Below the pieces are notes generated by a model. That model was not told where the DNA came from, did no database searches, and saw only the letters and a program-made list of their open reading frames with translations. Positions 1 through 6,111 of a stretch of DNA of 7,879 nucleotides are shown in pieces; the first letter of the stretch is position 1, and each line of letters opens with the position of its first letter. Both the position numbers and the translations under genes were made by a program. This DNA is from Zoogloeaceae bacterium (GTDB taxonomy: Bacteria > Pseudomonadota > Gammaproteobacteria > Burkholderiales > Rhodocyclaceae), in NCBI GenBank assembly GCA_031282665.1, contig JAITDH010000113.1, positions 1 to 7,879 of the forward strand, in the 5' to 3' direction.

Positions 1-459
1 CAAGGCTTCCAGAATGCCGCCTTGTTCACCCGCAGCGATGAGATTGCAGTACAGCGCGTCGAAGTAAAGCGGATACTTGCGGAAGGCGGTGGAGAGCGCG
101 CTACCGGTTTCCACATCGGCCTTGATATCCATCAGAAGCTTGCCGACGGAAGGGTTGGCATGACCGCGGCCAACAATGTCAAAAGCCTGCAGGAGTGGCA
201 CACCCGATCGCATCATCGTCGCCAGTTGCCGGGTAAACAGGGCGATATCCTTTTCGGTGACTTTTTTCCCCGCTTTCATGCGCACACGGGTAATCTTCGG
301 CGAGAGGATACCCTGGCGGCGCAGTTGGGTCTGCACGACAGTTTCAGTCGCGGCACGGATTTCGCCGCCTACGGTCCGCCCATCCTTGCTTTTTCCTTCC
401 CAAACAAAGAGTTGTTCCTTCACATTGGATGCCGATCCACGTTTTCTCGGAGTTGCCAT
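1..459 (-). CDS. pilC: Type IV pilus inner-membrane platform protein PilC (5' part only)
   Basis: PilC is the polytopic inner-membrane platform of the type IV pilus machine; it couples the PilB and PilT motors to pilin insertion and removal. Only the first 153 codons are in the window; the usual length is about 400 residues and the frame is open to base 1. It begins MATPRKRGSA, then a short soluble leader with the typical FVWEGKSKDGRTVGGEI segment (residues 18-34). The first T2SSF domain follows, with FTRQLATMMRSGVPLLQAF at 75-93 and AAGEQGG at 142-148. Both are family hallmarks. No transmembrane segment is expected this early, and none is seen. The ATG at 459 has a GAGGA ribosome site about 8 nt upstream, inside the 14-nt gap after the pilB stop, so the two genes are almost certainly one operon. 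The pilB-pilC order is the standard one, in which pilD usually follows beyond the left edge. Confidence 0.95.
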   Translation of the reverse strand, partial: MATPRKRGSASNVKEQLFVWEGKSKDGRTVGGEIRAATETVVQTQLRRQGILSPKITRVRMKAGKKVTEKDIALFTRQLATMMRSGVPLLQAFDIVGRGHANPSVGKLLMDIKADVETGSALSTAFRKYPLYFDALYCNLIAAGEQGGILEAL

Positions 460-473
460 GAGCGATTTCCTCG

Positions 474-2186
474 TTACAGGTTGGTGCTACTCAATACTTC
501 GTCAAGAGACGTAACGCCTTGCTTGACTTTCAGAAGGCCGGATTCGCGCAGGTTCTTGACGCCTTCCCGCGCGGCTTGTTCGGCAATTTGCAAAGAGGTG
601 CCGTTGGCCAGGATGATGCGCTGCATCTCCTCGGATACCGGCATGACCTGGTAGATACCGACACGCCCCTTGTAGCCCTTGCCCTTGCAACGGTCGCAGC
701 CTTTGGGGCCATAGAGCGTCCAGGATCCATCCAGGTCTTCTTCCTTGAAGCCCGCTTCCAGCAGCGCCGACTTGGGCACATCCATCGGCTGCTTGCAGGT
801 GCAGAGCCGACGCGCCAGCCGCTGCGCGGTGATGAGCAATACGCTGGAAGCGATGTTGAAAGTGGGGATGCCCATGTTCATCAACCGGGTCAGGGTTTGC
901 GGGGCATCGTTGGTATGCAGGGTGGAAAGCACCATGTGCCCGGTCTGTGCCGCCTTGACGGCAATCTCCGCCGTTTCCAGGTCGCGGATTTCGCCCACCA
1001 TGATGATGTCCGGATCCTGCCGGAGAAAGGAGCGCAGCGCGGCGGCAAAGGTCAATCCCGATTTATCGTCGACATTGACCTGGTTGATTCCCGCCAGGTT
1101 GATTTCCGCCGGGTCCTCGGCGGTGGAAATATTGATGCCGGGCTCATTCAAAATATTGAGGCAGGTATAGAGCGATACCGTTTTCCCGGAACCAGTGGGA
1201 CCGGTTACCAAAACCATGCCATATGGGCGGTGAATGGCTTCCAGGAGGGACTCTTTCTGTTCTTTCTCATATCCCAGGGCTTCGATGCCAAGGGTGGCGG
1301 AAGTCGGGTCCAGGATCCGCATGACGATCTTTTCGCCATGCAGGGTGGGCAGGGTGCTGACCCGGAAATCGATGGCGCGGGATTTGGAAAGCACCAGTTT
1401 CGTCCGCCCATCCTGCGGCACCCGTTTTTCCGCGATATTGAGGCGGGAAATCACCTTGATCCGGGAAGCGAGTTTATCCTTGATCGCCAGGGGAGGCGCC
1501 GTAATTTCCTTGAGCGTGCCATCGACCCGGAAACGGATGCGATAAAACTTTTCGTAAGGCTCGAAATGGATATCGGAAGCGCCGTCATTGATCGCGTCGA
1601 TCAAGGTCTTCTGCAGGAATTTGACGATGGGCGCGTCCTCGACATCGATCGCGCTTTCTTCCCCTTCATCTGTCTCGAAAGCGAGGTCTTCGCCCTCGCC
1701 GATCAGGTTTTGCAAAGCTTCCGACGCATCTTCCGAATACTTGTTGACCAACGGCAAAAGTTTGTCGATTTCGACCACGATCGGGTCGACGTTCAGCGAA
1801 CTCTGGAAGCGAATTTCTTCCAGGGCTCGCCGGTCGGTGGGATCCGCCGTGGCGACGGTCAACCGGTTGCCCCGCTTGAACAAGGGAAGGATACGGTGCT
1901 GGCGGATCAGTTTCTGATTGACGGCATCTTTCGGATAGAAAGCCTCGTCATAGGCGGAAAGATCGAACAGCGGAGTAAAAAAGGTTTCCGCGACGAAACG
2001 CGCCAGTTCATTCGCCCGGAACTTGTTGCTGGTCAGCAATTCTTCCGGCAATGTCGTGTGTTCGGAAAGGGTACGGGAAACGAGATTCTGCACATCCTTT
2101 TCCGGTAAACGTCCCGCTTTGACCAAGGCAAGCGCCAGGCCGCTCAGGCTGGCATCGGTGGTCGCCAAGGGGATATTTGCTGCCAT
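474..2186 (-). CDS. pilB: Type IV pilus extension ATPase PilB
   Basis: PilB is the hexameric cytoplasmic ATPase that drives pilus extension through PilC. The 570-residue length is normal. It has a T2SSE_N (MshEN-type) domain at about 12-150, an acidic linker at 162-184, and a second N-terminal domain containing DGASDIHFEPYE (201-212). The ATPase core shows Walker A GPTGSGKT (329-336), Asp box STAEDPAE (354-361), Walker B region RQDPDIIMVGEIRD (389-402, catalytic Glu399) and His box TGHMVLSTLHT (415-425). A zinc site is formed by C462, C464, C497 and C500, followed by GYKGRVGIYQV (504-514). Similarity to Pseudomonas PilB, as recalled, runs end to end. Two small departures are visible: EDPAE in place of the usual EDPVE, and a CxC instead of CxxC in the first zinc pair. 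The ATG at 2186 has a GGA site 7 nt upstream. It lies 59 nt after the HAD gene, so it may have its own promoter. Confidence 0.97.
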   Translation of the reverse strand: MAANIPLATTDASLSGLALALVKAGRLPEKDVQNLVSRTLSEHTTLPEELLTSNKFRANELARFVAETFFTPLFDLSAYDEAFYPKDAVNQKLIRQHRILPLFKRGNRLTVATADPTDRRALEEIRFQSSLNVDPIVVEIDKLLPLVNKYSEDASEALQNLIGEGEDLAFETDEGEESAIDVEDAPIVKFLQKTLIDAINDGASDIHFEPYEKFYRIRFRVDGTLKEITAPPLAIKDKLASRIKVISRLNIAEKRVPQDGRTKLVLSKSRAIDFRVSTLPTLHGEKIVMRILDPTSATLGIEALGYEKEQKESLLEAIHRPYGMVLVTGPTGSGKTVSLYTCLNILNEPGINISTAEDPAEINLAGINQVNVDDKSGLTFAAALRSFLRQDPDIIMVGEIRDLETAEIAVKAAQTGHMVLSTLHTNDAPQTLTRLMNMGIPTFNIASSVLLITAQRLARRLCTCKQPMDVPKSALLEAGFKEEDLDGSWTLYGPKGCDRCKGKGYKGRVGIYQVMPVSEEMQRIILANGTSLQIAEQAAREGVKNLRESGLLKVKQGVTSLDEVLSSTNL

Positions 2187-2224
2187 GAATGTTTCCAGAC
2201 CAAGAAAAATGTTTCAATGATGCA

Positions 2225-2233
2225 ATAATATCA
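2225..2233 (-). promoter_or_regulatory. Possible extended -10 promoter for pilB
   Basis: On the minus strand the bases TGATATTAT read as an extended -10 element (TG, one base, then TATTAT, 5 of 6 to TATAAT) in the AT-rich gap between the HAD gene and pilB. Transcription would start near 2218 and leave a leader of about 32 nt. No good -35 hexamer is found at 16-18 nt, so the call rests on the extended -10 alone. No sigma-54 GG-N10-GC element was seen. Confidence 0.35.
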
Positions 2234-2245
2234 TGGGTTTGTACA

Positions 2246-2938
2246 TCAGCGAGAAGCAGCTATCCCTGTATTTGCCTGATTCAGTTGCATAATTTCCCAC
2301 TTTCTTGCCTGCGCGACAACGATGAGCCGCGAATCCGGGTTGACGGCGACGGGATGATCGACCTTTTCCAGGAGCGGCAGGTCGTTATGGGAATCGCTGT
2401 AGAACCAGCTTTGGGTGAAACTTCCCCAGTGCAGCGCTTGGGCTTCCAACCAGTCTTCCACCCGGGCGACCTTCCCTTCACGAAAGGAAGGAATGCCCCT
2501 GGCCCGGCCGGTGAAAACGCCATTCCTGCTTTCCGGGATGGTGGCGATCAGGTGGGGAATATCGAATTCACGGGCAATGGGGCCCGTCACGAAACTGTTG
2601 GTAGCGCTCACCAGGGCACAGAGATGGCCATCGTCCAGATGCCCGCGCACCCGCGCGCGCATTTTTTCGGAGATCATCGGACGGATGACCGTCGCCATGA
2701 ATTCCGCATGCCAGGCATCCAGCGTGGCGCGCGGATGCGCGGCGAGCGGCGCGAGTTGGAAAGCGAGGAATTCGTCGATATCCAGCGTTCCCGCCTCGTA
2801 TTCGGCGAGAAAGCGCCGGTTTCTCTCTTCCTGGACATCCCGCTCCAACGCTCCCTTCCGAATCAGGAATTGCGCCCAGGCGAAATCCGAATCGCCGTCG
2901 AGGAGAGTATTGTCTAGGTCGAACAGGGCTAATTGCAT
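2246..2938 (-). CDS. HAD-IB family hydrolase (SerB-like phosphatase)
   Basis: A 230-residue cytoplasmic haloacid-dehalogenase phosphatase of subfamily IB, the group that includes phosphoserine phosphatase SerB and CicA/YfhB-like enzymes. All four HAD motifs are present: motif I DLDNTLLDGDSD (7-18) with nucleophile Asp7 and acid/base Asp9, motif II SATNS (Ser111), motif III GK (Lys156) and motif IV DSHNDLPLL (Asp182, Asp186) for Mg2+. An alpha-helical cap lies between motifs I and II. The substrate cannot be told from sequence; small phosphomonoesters are usual. I chose the ATG at 2938, which puts motif I at the very N-terminus as is typical. The frame stays open to an ATG at 2995, but that would add 19 unrelated residues and overlap vapC. 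A GGA sits upstream of the chosen ATG. In other betaproteobacteria this gene usually follows hda directly; here a toxin-antitoxin pair separates them. It is probably co-transcribed with the genes upstream. Confidence 0.88.
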   Translation of the reverse strand: MQLALFDLDNTLLDGDSDFAWAQFLIRKGALERDVQEERNRRFLAEYEAGTLDIDEFLAFQLAPLAAHPRATLDAWHAEFMATVIRPMISEKMRARVRGHLDDGHLCALVSATNSFVTGPIAREFDIPHLIATIPESRNGVFTGRARGIPSFREGKVARVEDWLEAQALHWGSFTQSWFYSDSHNDLPLLEKVDHPVAVNPDSRLIVVAQARKWEIMQLNQANTGIAASR

Positions 2939-2945
2939 ATCAGGT

Positions 2946-2958
2946 TCCGATGTTTGTT
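2946..2958. repeat. Left copy of direct repeat flanking vapBC
   Basis: TCCGATGTTTGTT on the plus strand, occupying most of the 20-nt gap between the vapC stop (2959) and the HAD start (2938). It matches TCCGATGTTTTGTT at 3645-3658 apart from one extra T, with 10 contiguous identical bases. On the minus strand this copy supplies the CGGA in front of the HAD ATG. Confidence 0.6.
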
Positions 2959-3378
2959 TCAATTCTGCCAGGGATCGATGATCTCGATGCCGCAACCGGC
3001 GAAATCACGGACATTGCGCGTTGCCAGTCTTGCGCCGCGCGACCGGGCAATGGCCGCGATCATGGCGTCAAACTGGCTGATCGGTCTGCCCGCCACCTTG
3101 CGCGAAGCGGCAATTTCCGCGTAAACATCGGCAGCGGCATCATCGAACCCCAAAACCCGTCCGGCCAAATCCGCCGAGAAAATGGCTTGCACCGCCTCCA
3201 GCAGTGCCGCCTTGCGCTGCCCCTCAGGCAGCAAGCGGACGCCATAGAGCAGTTCGCCACGCGTGATCGCAGTGGTGAAAAGCGCCGTGCGGGGCTGAGT
3301 TTCCAGCCACGTCAGCACCTTTACGGCGGGCGCGGGGCGCAGGACTTCCGAGAGGAGGCAGGTATCCAGGACGATCAT
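2959..3378 (-). CDS. vapC: PIN-domain toxin of VapC/FitB type
   Basis: Probable ribonuclease toxin of a type II toxin-antitoxin pair. The family cleaves RNA (tRNA or rRNA sites in known VapCs) using Mg2+ held by conserved acidic residues. The 139-residue protein begins MIVLDTCLLSE with Asp5, then has Glu42 in TRGELLYG, Asp104 in SQFDAMIAAIA, and Asp125 in the TRNVRDF motif (120-126). These are the four PIN acidic positions, so the active site looks intact. The opening LDTCLLSEVLRP, the TRGELLYG segment and the IDPW end resemble the FitB branch. The ATG at 3378 lies 3 nt after the antitoxin stop and has no clear ribosome site of its own, which suggests translation coupled to the antitoxin. The RNA target cannot be inferred. 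It could be called fitB instead of vapC. Confidence 0.93.
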   Translation of the reverse strand: MIVLDTCLLSEVLRPAPAVKVLTWLETQPRTALFTTAITRGELLYGVRLLPEGQRKAALLEAVQAIFSADLAGRVLGFDDAAADVYAEIAASRKVAGRPISQFDAMIAAIARSRGARLATRNVRDFAGCGIEIIDPWQN

Positions 3379-3381
3379 GTA

Positions 3382-3636
3382 TCAAGCGGATTCACGTGCC
3401 AGCGGATCGCGGATCGCCTCGCGCATGGGTAGTTCCAACTCGACGCCGCCCAGAGAAGCCACGCGCGCGCGGATCGCCTCGACCAATGAGGCGCCCTGTA
3501 CCGGCTCGACGTTCAGGTGCGCGCGTAGGATGTCGCGCGCCTCGTCCTCCATCGAGCGCCCATGCAGGGCGGCCTGTACGCGCAGGCGCGTCTTGATGGC
3601 CGCATCGAGATTGCGAATGGTCATGCTCGTTGCCAT
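3382..3636 (-). CDS. vapB: Ribbon-helix-helix antitoxin of VapB/FitA type
   Basis: An 84-residue antitoxin partner of the downstream PIN toxin. The N-terminal MATSMTIRNLDAAIKTRLR followed by AALHGRSMEDEARDIL (residues 22-37) is the FitA-type ribbon-helix-helix DNA-binding fold: a beta strand TIRNLD, then two helices. The acidic, Arg-rich C-terminal part (about 45-84) would wrap the toxin's active site. Family knowledge says the complex binds its own promoter and represses it, so autoregulation is likely, though no clear palindromic operator was found. The ATG at 3636 has a GGAG site at 3644-3647, 7 nt upstream. Met5 is an alternative start but would lose residues normally present. The gene has its own candidate promoter inside the end of hda. 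Confidence 0.92.
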   Translation of the reverse strand: MATSMTIRNLDAAIKTRLRVQAALHGRSMEDEARDILRAHLNVEPVQGASLVEAIRARVASLGGVELELPMREAIRDPLARESA

Positions 3637-3644
3637 AAGGCTTC

Positions 3645-3658
3645 TCCGATGTTTTGTT
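3645..3658. repeat. Right copy of direct repeat flanking vapBC
   Basis: TCCGATGTTTTGTT on the plus strand, lying in the vapB leader 8 nt upstream of its ATG. On the minus strand its end forms part of the vapB ribosome site (CGGAG). It pairs with the copy at 2946-2958; the two bracket the vapBC reading frames closely, enclosing 686 bp (2959-3644). Confidence 0.6.
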
Positions 3659-3684
3659 GCCTGGTTTGTTTCGGAAGGCGCCCG

Positions 3685-3713
3685 ATTATCCCCCTGGAGA
3701 TGGAGATTTCCAA
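3685..3713 (-). promoter_or_regulatory. Sigma-70-like promoter for vapBC
   Basis: On the minus strand TTGGAA (3713-3708, 4 of 6 to TTGACA) and GATAAT (3690-3685, 5 of 6 to TATAAT) are separated by exactly 17 nt. Transcription would start near 3678, giving a leader of about 42 nt to the vapB ATG. The whole promoter sits in the last codons of hda, and the -10 box contains the hda stop codon TAA (3688-3686). It would let the toxin-antitoxin pair be expressed independently of the hda operon. Confidence 0.5.
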
Positions 3714-4381
3714 CTGGTTTTCGATGATACCTCGTCCGCCAGCATGGCGCGCAACAGCGGCAAGGTCAGCGGGCGTTTCTGTTCCAGTGAATAACGGTCG
3801 AGCGCTTCCAGGATGGCGGCAAGCGAGCGCATGTCGCGGCTGACGCGCCGCAGCAGGTAATCCAGGATATCGTCGGCCAGCGACAGGGAACGGGCGGCAA
3901 CGAGCCGGGCCAGCGCCGCCTTTTTTTCCTCGTCCGCAAGCGGATGCAGGCGATAGATGAGGCCGTTTCCCAGGCGGGTGCGCAGATCCTCGCGCAGCAC
4001 GAGGCGGGCGGGCGGAACGAAGGACGCGCACAGCAGGCGGCCGCCCCAGCCGCGGATGCGGTTGAAAAGATGGAACAAGGCGACCTGCCCGGTTTCATCC
4101 AGGCAGTCGACATGATCGACGGCCAGTCGGGTTTCCTCTTCCGCCACGTCGTCCAGCGCGGGATTTTCCCGTGCGTCCCGGTAGGTCAGGCCGCTGGCGC
4201 GCAGGAGATGGCTTTTCCCCGAACCGGACGCGCCCCAGAGGAAAAAGGCGGTTTCCCCTCCCGGCGGGCGGGCGAGCCAGTCCGTCAGGGCGCAGAAGGT
4301 TTCGTGGTTGCCGTCGCCGGGAAGAAAATTTTCCAGGGTGGGCGGGCTTTCCGGCAGCAGGTCGAGCAGCAACTGGCGCAT
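3686..4381 (-). CDS. hda: DnaA regulatory inactivator Hda
   Basis: Hda is a DnaA-like AAA+ protein that, with the DNA-loaded sliding clamp, stimulates hydrolysis of DnaA-bound ATP (RIDA) and so prevents re-initiation of replication. The 231 residues fit the family. It starts MRQLLLDLLPESPPTLENF; QLLLDL (3-8) is the clamp-binding motif. Walker A is GASGSGKSH (50-58), Walker B VDHVDCLD (88-95), the arginine finger region LRTRLGNGL (133-141, Arg137), and sensor II VSRDMRSL (180-187). There is no DnaA domain IV, which separates it from DnaA. The ATG at 4381 was chosen because it puts the clamp motif at the N-terminus; the frame is open to 4630, but that extension is Arg/Pro-rich read-through of the upstream gene. 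The start lies 5 nt past the stop of the lyase gene with only a weak GGA further up, so translation is probably coupled. Confidence 0.94.
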   Translation of the reverse strand: MRQLLLDLLPESPPTLENFLPGDGNHETFCALTDWLARPPGGETAFFLWGASGSGKSHLLRASGLTYRDARENPALDDVAEEETRLAVDHVDCLDETGQVALFHLFNRIRGWGGRLLCASFVPPARLVLREDLRTRLGNGLIYRLHPLADEEKKAALARLVAARSLSLADDILDYLLRRVSRDMRSLAAILEALDRYSLEQKRPLTLPLLRAMLADEVSSKTSWKSPSPGG

Positions 4382-4386
4382 GACGA

Positions 4387-5394
4387 TCAGTTTTTCCAGA
4401 AACGCCGCCGGATTTCTTCCGGCAATGCCATGCCGGTCGCGCGCGCGCGCTGCAACAACTCCCAGTAATAGCGATAGGAAGCGCGGTCGTGCAATTTCCC
4501 CGCCTGGCGGGTCGGCCCCCAATCGGCGTCCTGCGCGGCGACGAGAATCCCGGCGGCGGTTTCGACCTCGGAAAAATCCGGGCGCATGGCTTCCAGGATG
4601 GGGCGGATCTGCGCCGGATGGATGCTCCACATGCGCAGATAGCCAAAATCCAGGCGCGCCTGCCGGGCATCGCGGGCGATGATTTCCGCGTCATGCAGCT
4701 CGGTGCTGACGTTATGCGCCGGAATGCGGGCAAAGGCATGCGCGGCGGCGGCGATTTCGCACTTGGCGCGGACGATCAGGGGATGGCTGAATTGGCCGGG
4801 ACTTTGCATGGCGTAGCCGGGAATGGCGCCGCGATGATCGGAAACGAAATCCATCAGGCCGAAATCCAGGCTTTCCACGCCCGGCAGGGCGGCAATCCGC
4901 CAGACATCCCGCAAGGCGCCATGGGTTTCGATCAGCACATGGACGGGAATGGCGCGCTCCAGCCGATAAATGCCTTCGCTGTGGCGCAAAAAGGCGATCT
5001 GCCGCCGGACATCCTCGACGGAGCGGGCCTTCGGCAGGGTAATGAACGCCAGGCGCGGACCGGCCGCGGCGAGCAGGATATCGAGATCCTGCTCCCAGCA
5101 CGCATGGCGGACATCGTGGATGCGGACGCCGACGCGGCCGAACCGGTTGCCCGTCCCGGTCACCGCTTGGGCGCACATCAGCGCGTGCTCCTTCTCGCCG
5201 CCCGCCCGCGCGCCATCCTCGCAATCGCAGGTCAGGTCGAAAACCGCTTCTCCGGCCTCCTCACCCATCTCCCCTTGCAGGGCGAGCGATTTCTCGATTC
5301 TCGGCGCGGAACCGGCGTAATGGTCGACGGCAGGCAGCGCCGGCAAGGCTTTCTCCTGCCCGAAAAGCACCTCGTCCGGCAATATCCCCGGCAT
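4387..5394 (-). CDS. CitE/malyl-CoA lyase-family (HpcH/HpaI-like) enzyme
   Basis: A 335-residue TIM-barrel lyase of the CitE / malyl-CoA lyase / HpcH-HpaI superfamily, which makes or breaks C-C bonds in 3-hydroxyacyl-CoA or 2-keto-acid substrates with Mg2+. Family signatures are RIEKSLAL (32-39), CDCEDG (56-61), the RIHD motif (91-94), LPKA (120-123), the metal glutamate in LIETHGAL (Glu156), the metal aspartate in FGLMDFVSD (Asp182), and SIHPAQI (257-263). The Glu-Asp spacing matches malyl-CoA lyase. No citrate-lyase alpha or gamma subunit is nearby, so it is not a CitDEF subunit; a stand-alone CoA-ester lyase is more likely, but the substrate is unknown. The ATG at 5394 shares one base with the gloC stop (TGATG) and has GGAG 10 nt upstream. 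The frame is open to 5649, but that part is an out-of-frame reading of gloC. Confidence 0.87.
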   Translation of the reverse strand: MPGILPDEVLFGQEKALPALPAVDHYAGSAPRIEKSLALQGEMGEEAGEAVFDLTCDCEDGARAGGEKEHALMCAQAVTGTGNRFGRVGVRIHDVRHACWEQDLDILLAAAGPRLAFITLPKARSVEDVRRQIAFLRHSEGIYRLERAIPVHVLIETHGALRDVWRIAALPGVESLDFGLMDFVSDHRGAIPGYAMQSPGQFSHPLIVRAKCEIAAAAHAFARIPAHNVSTELHDAEIIARDARQARLDFGYLRMWSIHPAQIRPILEAMRPDFSEVETAAGILVAAQDADWGPTRQAGKLHDRASYRYYWELLQRARATGMALPEEIRRRFWKN

Positions 5395-6032
5395 CAGCAG
5401 CCATCTCCGACGAAGGGATTGTGCAAACGCTCCTCCCCCAGGGTGGACATCGGCCCATGCCCCGGGATGAAACGCACATCGTCGCCCAGCGGGAACAGCT
5501 TTTCCCGGATCGAGGCGATCAGGTCGGCGTGATTGCCCTGGGGAAAATCGGTGCGCCCGATGGAACCCTGGAAGAGCACGTCGCCGACCTGCAACAGGCG
5601 GCTGGCGCGATGGAAAAAGACGACATGCCCGGGCGTATGTCCGGGACAATGCAGGACTTCCAGCTCCTCTGTGCCGAAATTCACCCGGTCGCCATCGCTC
5701 AGCCAGCGATCGGGCACGAACGCCCGCCCGCCGGCAACCCCATATAGAGCCCCGGACCTGGGGATCCCGTCGATCCAGAAACGATCCGCCTCCCCCGGCC
5801 CCGCGATGGGAATGGAAAGTCGCTCCGCCAGCTCGGCCGCGCCGCCCGCATGGTCGAAATGACCGTGGGTAATCAGTATCAGGGCCGGATTCAACCGCTC
5901 GGCGGCAATGGCCGCCTGGATGCGATCCAGGTCGCCGCCGGGATCGACGATGGCGGCGGAACGGCTTTCTTCACACCACAGCAGGGTGCAATTCTGTTCC
6001 AGGGGCGTAACGGGAACGATCAGATAACGCAT
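5394..6032 (-). CDS. gloC: Metallo-beta-lactamase-fold hydrolase, type II glyoxalase GloC/YcbL
   Basis: A 212-residue hydroxyacylglutathione hydrolase-like enzyme. The YcbL/GloC family hydrolyses S-D-lactoylglutathione from the methylglyoxal pathway in the cytoplasm. Metal ligands are all present: THGHFDH (His56, His58, Asp60, His61), His132 in CPGHTPGHVVFF (129-140), Asp151 in GDVLF and His192 in IPGHGPMSTLG (189-199). The pattern MRYLIVPVTPLEQNC...IVDPGGD and the end GEERLHNPF match E. coli YcbL, as I recall it, almost throughout, and the length is the same. The C-terminal extra domain of classical GloB is absent, as in YcbL. The ATG at 6032 has GGAG 8 nt upstream. The frame is open to 6191, but that would add 53 residues crossing a promoter-like and repeat region. 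A persulfide dioxygenase is an alternative, but the conserved C-terminus favours GloC. It heads the gloC-lyase-hda unit. Confidence 0.93.
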   Translation of the reverse strand: MRYLIVPVTPLEQNCTLLWCEESRSAAIVDPGGDLDRIQAAIAAERLNPALILITHGHFDHAGGAAELAERLSIPIAGPGEADRFWIDGIPRSGALYGVAGGRAFVPDRWLSDGDRVNFGTEELEVLHCPGHTPGHVVFFHRASRLLQVGDVLFQGSIGRTDFPQGNHADLIASIREKLFPLGDDVRFIPGHGPMSTLGEERLHNPFVGDGC

Positions 6033-6094
6033 ATTGCTTGCTCCATATGGCAAATCACCGCCACAACAAGGCGCGGATATCGCGGCCGGCGGGA

Positions 6095-6103
6095 ATTGTA
6101 GCA
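6095..6103 (-). promoter_or_regulatory. Extended -10 promoter for gloC-lyase-hda
   Basis: The minus strand reads TGCTACAAT, an extended -10 (TG, one base, TACAAT, 5 of 6 to consensus). Transcription would start near 6088 and give a leader of about 55 nt before the gloC ATG. No good -35 hexamer is present at 16-18 nt; that position falls in the low-complexity arm of the adjoining inverted-repeat element. A weak GC-rich palindrome (around 6072-6084) lies in the leader. Confidence 0.45.
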
Positions 6104-6111
6104 TCAGGGGG

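Noticed and set aside
22..654. Plus-strand open frame over the pilC-pilB junction
   Set aside because: It runs antisense across two well-supported genes and has no domain-like content.
519..2108. A 529-codon open frame on the plus strand opposite pilB
   Set aside because: It is the antisense shadow of a high-GC gene. The translation has no recognisable motif, while the minus strand gives complete PilB.
2045..2150. Direct c-di-GMP control of PilB through an MshEN motif, which would tie it to the cyclase at the right end
   Set aside because: The first helix reads LSGLALALVKAGRL and lacks the RLG start of the binding motif, so there is no sequence basis for c-di-GMP binding.
2187..2245. Possible terminator between the HAD gene and pilB (ATGAT/ATCAT stem followed by a T-rich tract)
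   Set aside because: The stem is only 5 bp, AT-rich and with an 8-nt loop, too weak to call; it also overlaps the better-supported extended -10.
3637..3685. TCGG/CCGA stem after the hda stop as a terminator
   Set aside because: A 4-bp stem with no T-run; it is also within the vapB leader.
4387..5394. Citrate lyase beta subunit (CitE) of a CitDEF complex
   Set aside because: No citD, citF, citX or citG gene is adjacent, and the length and motifs fit the broader stand-alone CoA-ester lyase group equally well or better.
4489..5532. A 347-codon plus-strand open frame opposite the lyase gene
   Set aside because: Antisense shadow with no family signature; the minus frame carries all the CitE-family motifs.
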